From an uncultured bacterium (lineage in GTDB: Bacteria; Acidobacteriota; Thermoanaerobaculia; Multivoradales; JAHEKO01), in the NCBI GenBank assembly GCA_938016625.1, contig CALILB010000126.1, positions 1 to 7,255 on the forward strand: a stretch of 7,255 nucleotides of DNA, given 5' to 3'. The notes under the pieces were generated by a model. The model was not told where the DNA came from and did not search any database. It saw only the letters and a list, made by a program, of their open reading frames with translations. Positions 7,142 to 7,255 of the stretch are shown piece by piece (the stretch's first letter is position 1; every line of letters begins with the position of its first letter). A program made the translations under genes and the position numbers.

Positions 7142-7232
7142 GGGAAATTCGGGGACACGTACCGATTCTTACTGCTGCCTCTGGACCTTCAACTTCGCTG
7201 GCAAGAATCGGATACGTGTCCCCAATTTCCCG
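7141..7232. repeat. Long imperfect inverted repeat, REP/REPIN- or MITE-like
   Basis: The left arm (7141-7170) and right arm (7203-7232) are each 30 bases and are reverse complements apart from two single-base indels: an extra C at about 7150 in the left arm and an extra T (plus-strand A) at about 7212 in the right arm. The shared core includes GGGAAATT, GGGGACACGTA and CCGATTCTT. The loop is 32 bases (7171-7202). The near-identity and the lack of coding content point to a small non-autonomous element or palindromic repeat of the sort mobilised by REP-associated Y1 transposases; that link is inference, as no transposase is in the window. No flanking target duplication was seen. A bare hairpin terminator is less likely because the arms are long and no T-run follows. 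Confidence 0.8.
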
Positions 7233-7255
7233 AACGGTAACACAGTCTCCGCCGC

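Noticed and set aside
7141..7232. Intrinsic terminator or CRISPR-type repeat as explanation for the inverted repeat
   Set aside because: Arms of 30 bases with a 32-base loop and no adjacent T-tract do not fit a terminator, and there is only one repeat unit pair in inverted orientation, not a direct-repeat array.

Overview
The window is GC-rich and gene-dense, with five protein genes: one truncated by the window edge, four complete. I found no rRNA, tRNA, CRISPR array or transposase gene. An Oar-type TonB-dependent receptor with an N-terminal carboxypeptidase-regulatory-like domain, a DUF3014 protein, an M28 peptidase with membrane segments, a secreted S1/P1-type nuclease and GTG starts with strong Shine-Dalgarno sites together suggest a Gram-negative, probably Acidobacteriota-like bacterium. 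The phylum is an inference from gene content. The outer membrane is better supported, by the TonB receptor.

Layout. 1-2898 (minus) is a TonB-dependent receptor that runs off the left edge, so its C-terminal barrel strands are missing. 2899-3083 is a 185-base spacer with small hairpins. 3084-4238 (minus) is an M28-family zinc peptidase interrupted by two predicted transmembrane hairpins. 4299-5141 (minus) is a membrane-anchored DUF3014 protein, 60 bases upstream of the peptidase and probably co-transcribed with it. 5142-5240 is a divergent promoter region. 5241-6209 (plus) is an aldo/keto reductase. 6221-7129 (minus) is an exported S1/P1-like zinc nuclease, convergent with the reductase (11 bases between stop codons). 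7141-7232 is a long, nearly perfect inverted repeat that touches the Shine-Dalgarno site of the nuclease gene.

Function. Three products belong to the cell envelope or outside it: the receptor imports a ligand across the outer membrane, the nuclease acts after export, and DUF3014 is anchored in the inner membrane. The M28 enzyme is also membrane-embedded, though its active site is predicted to face the cytoplasm. The aldo/keto reductase is a soluble NAD(P)H-dependent enzyme with no evident link to its neighbours. Nothing shows that the five genes form one pathway. The points most worth a second look are the inverted repeat at the nuclease leader, the split M28 fold and the DUF3014-M28 pairing.
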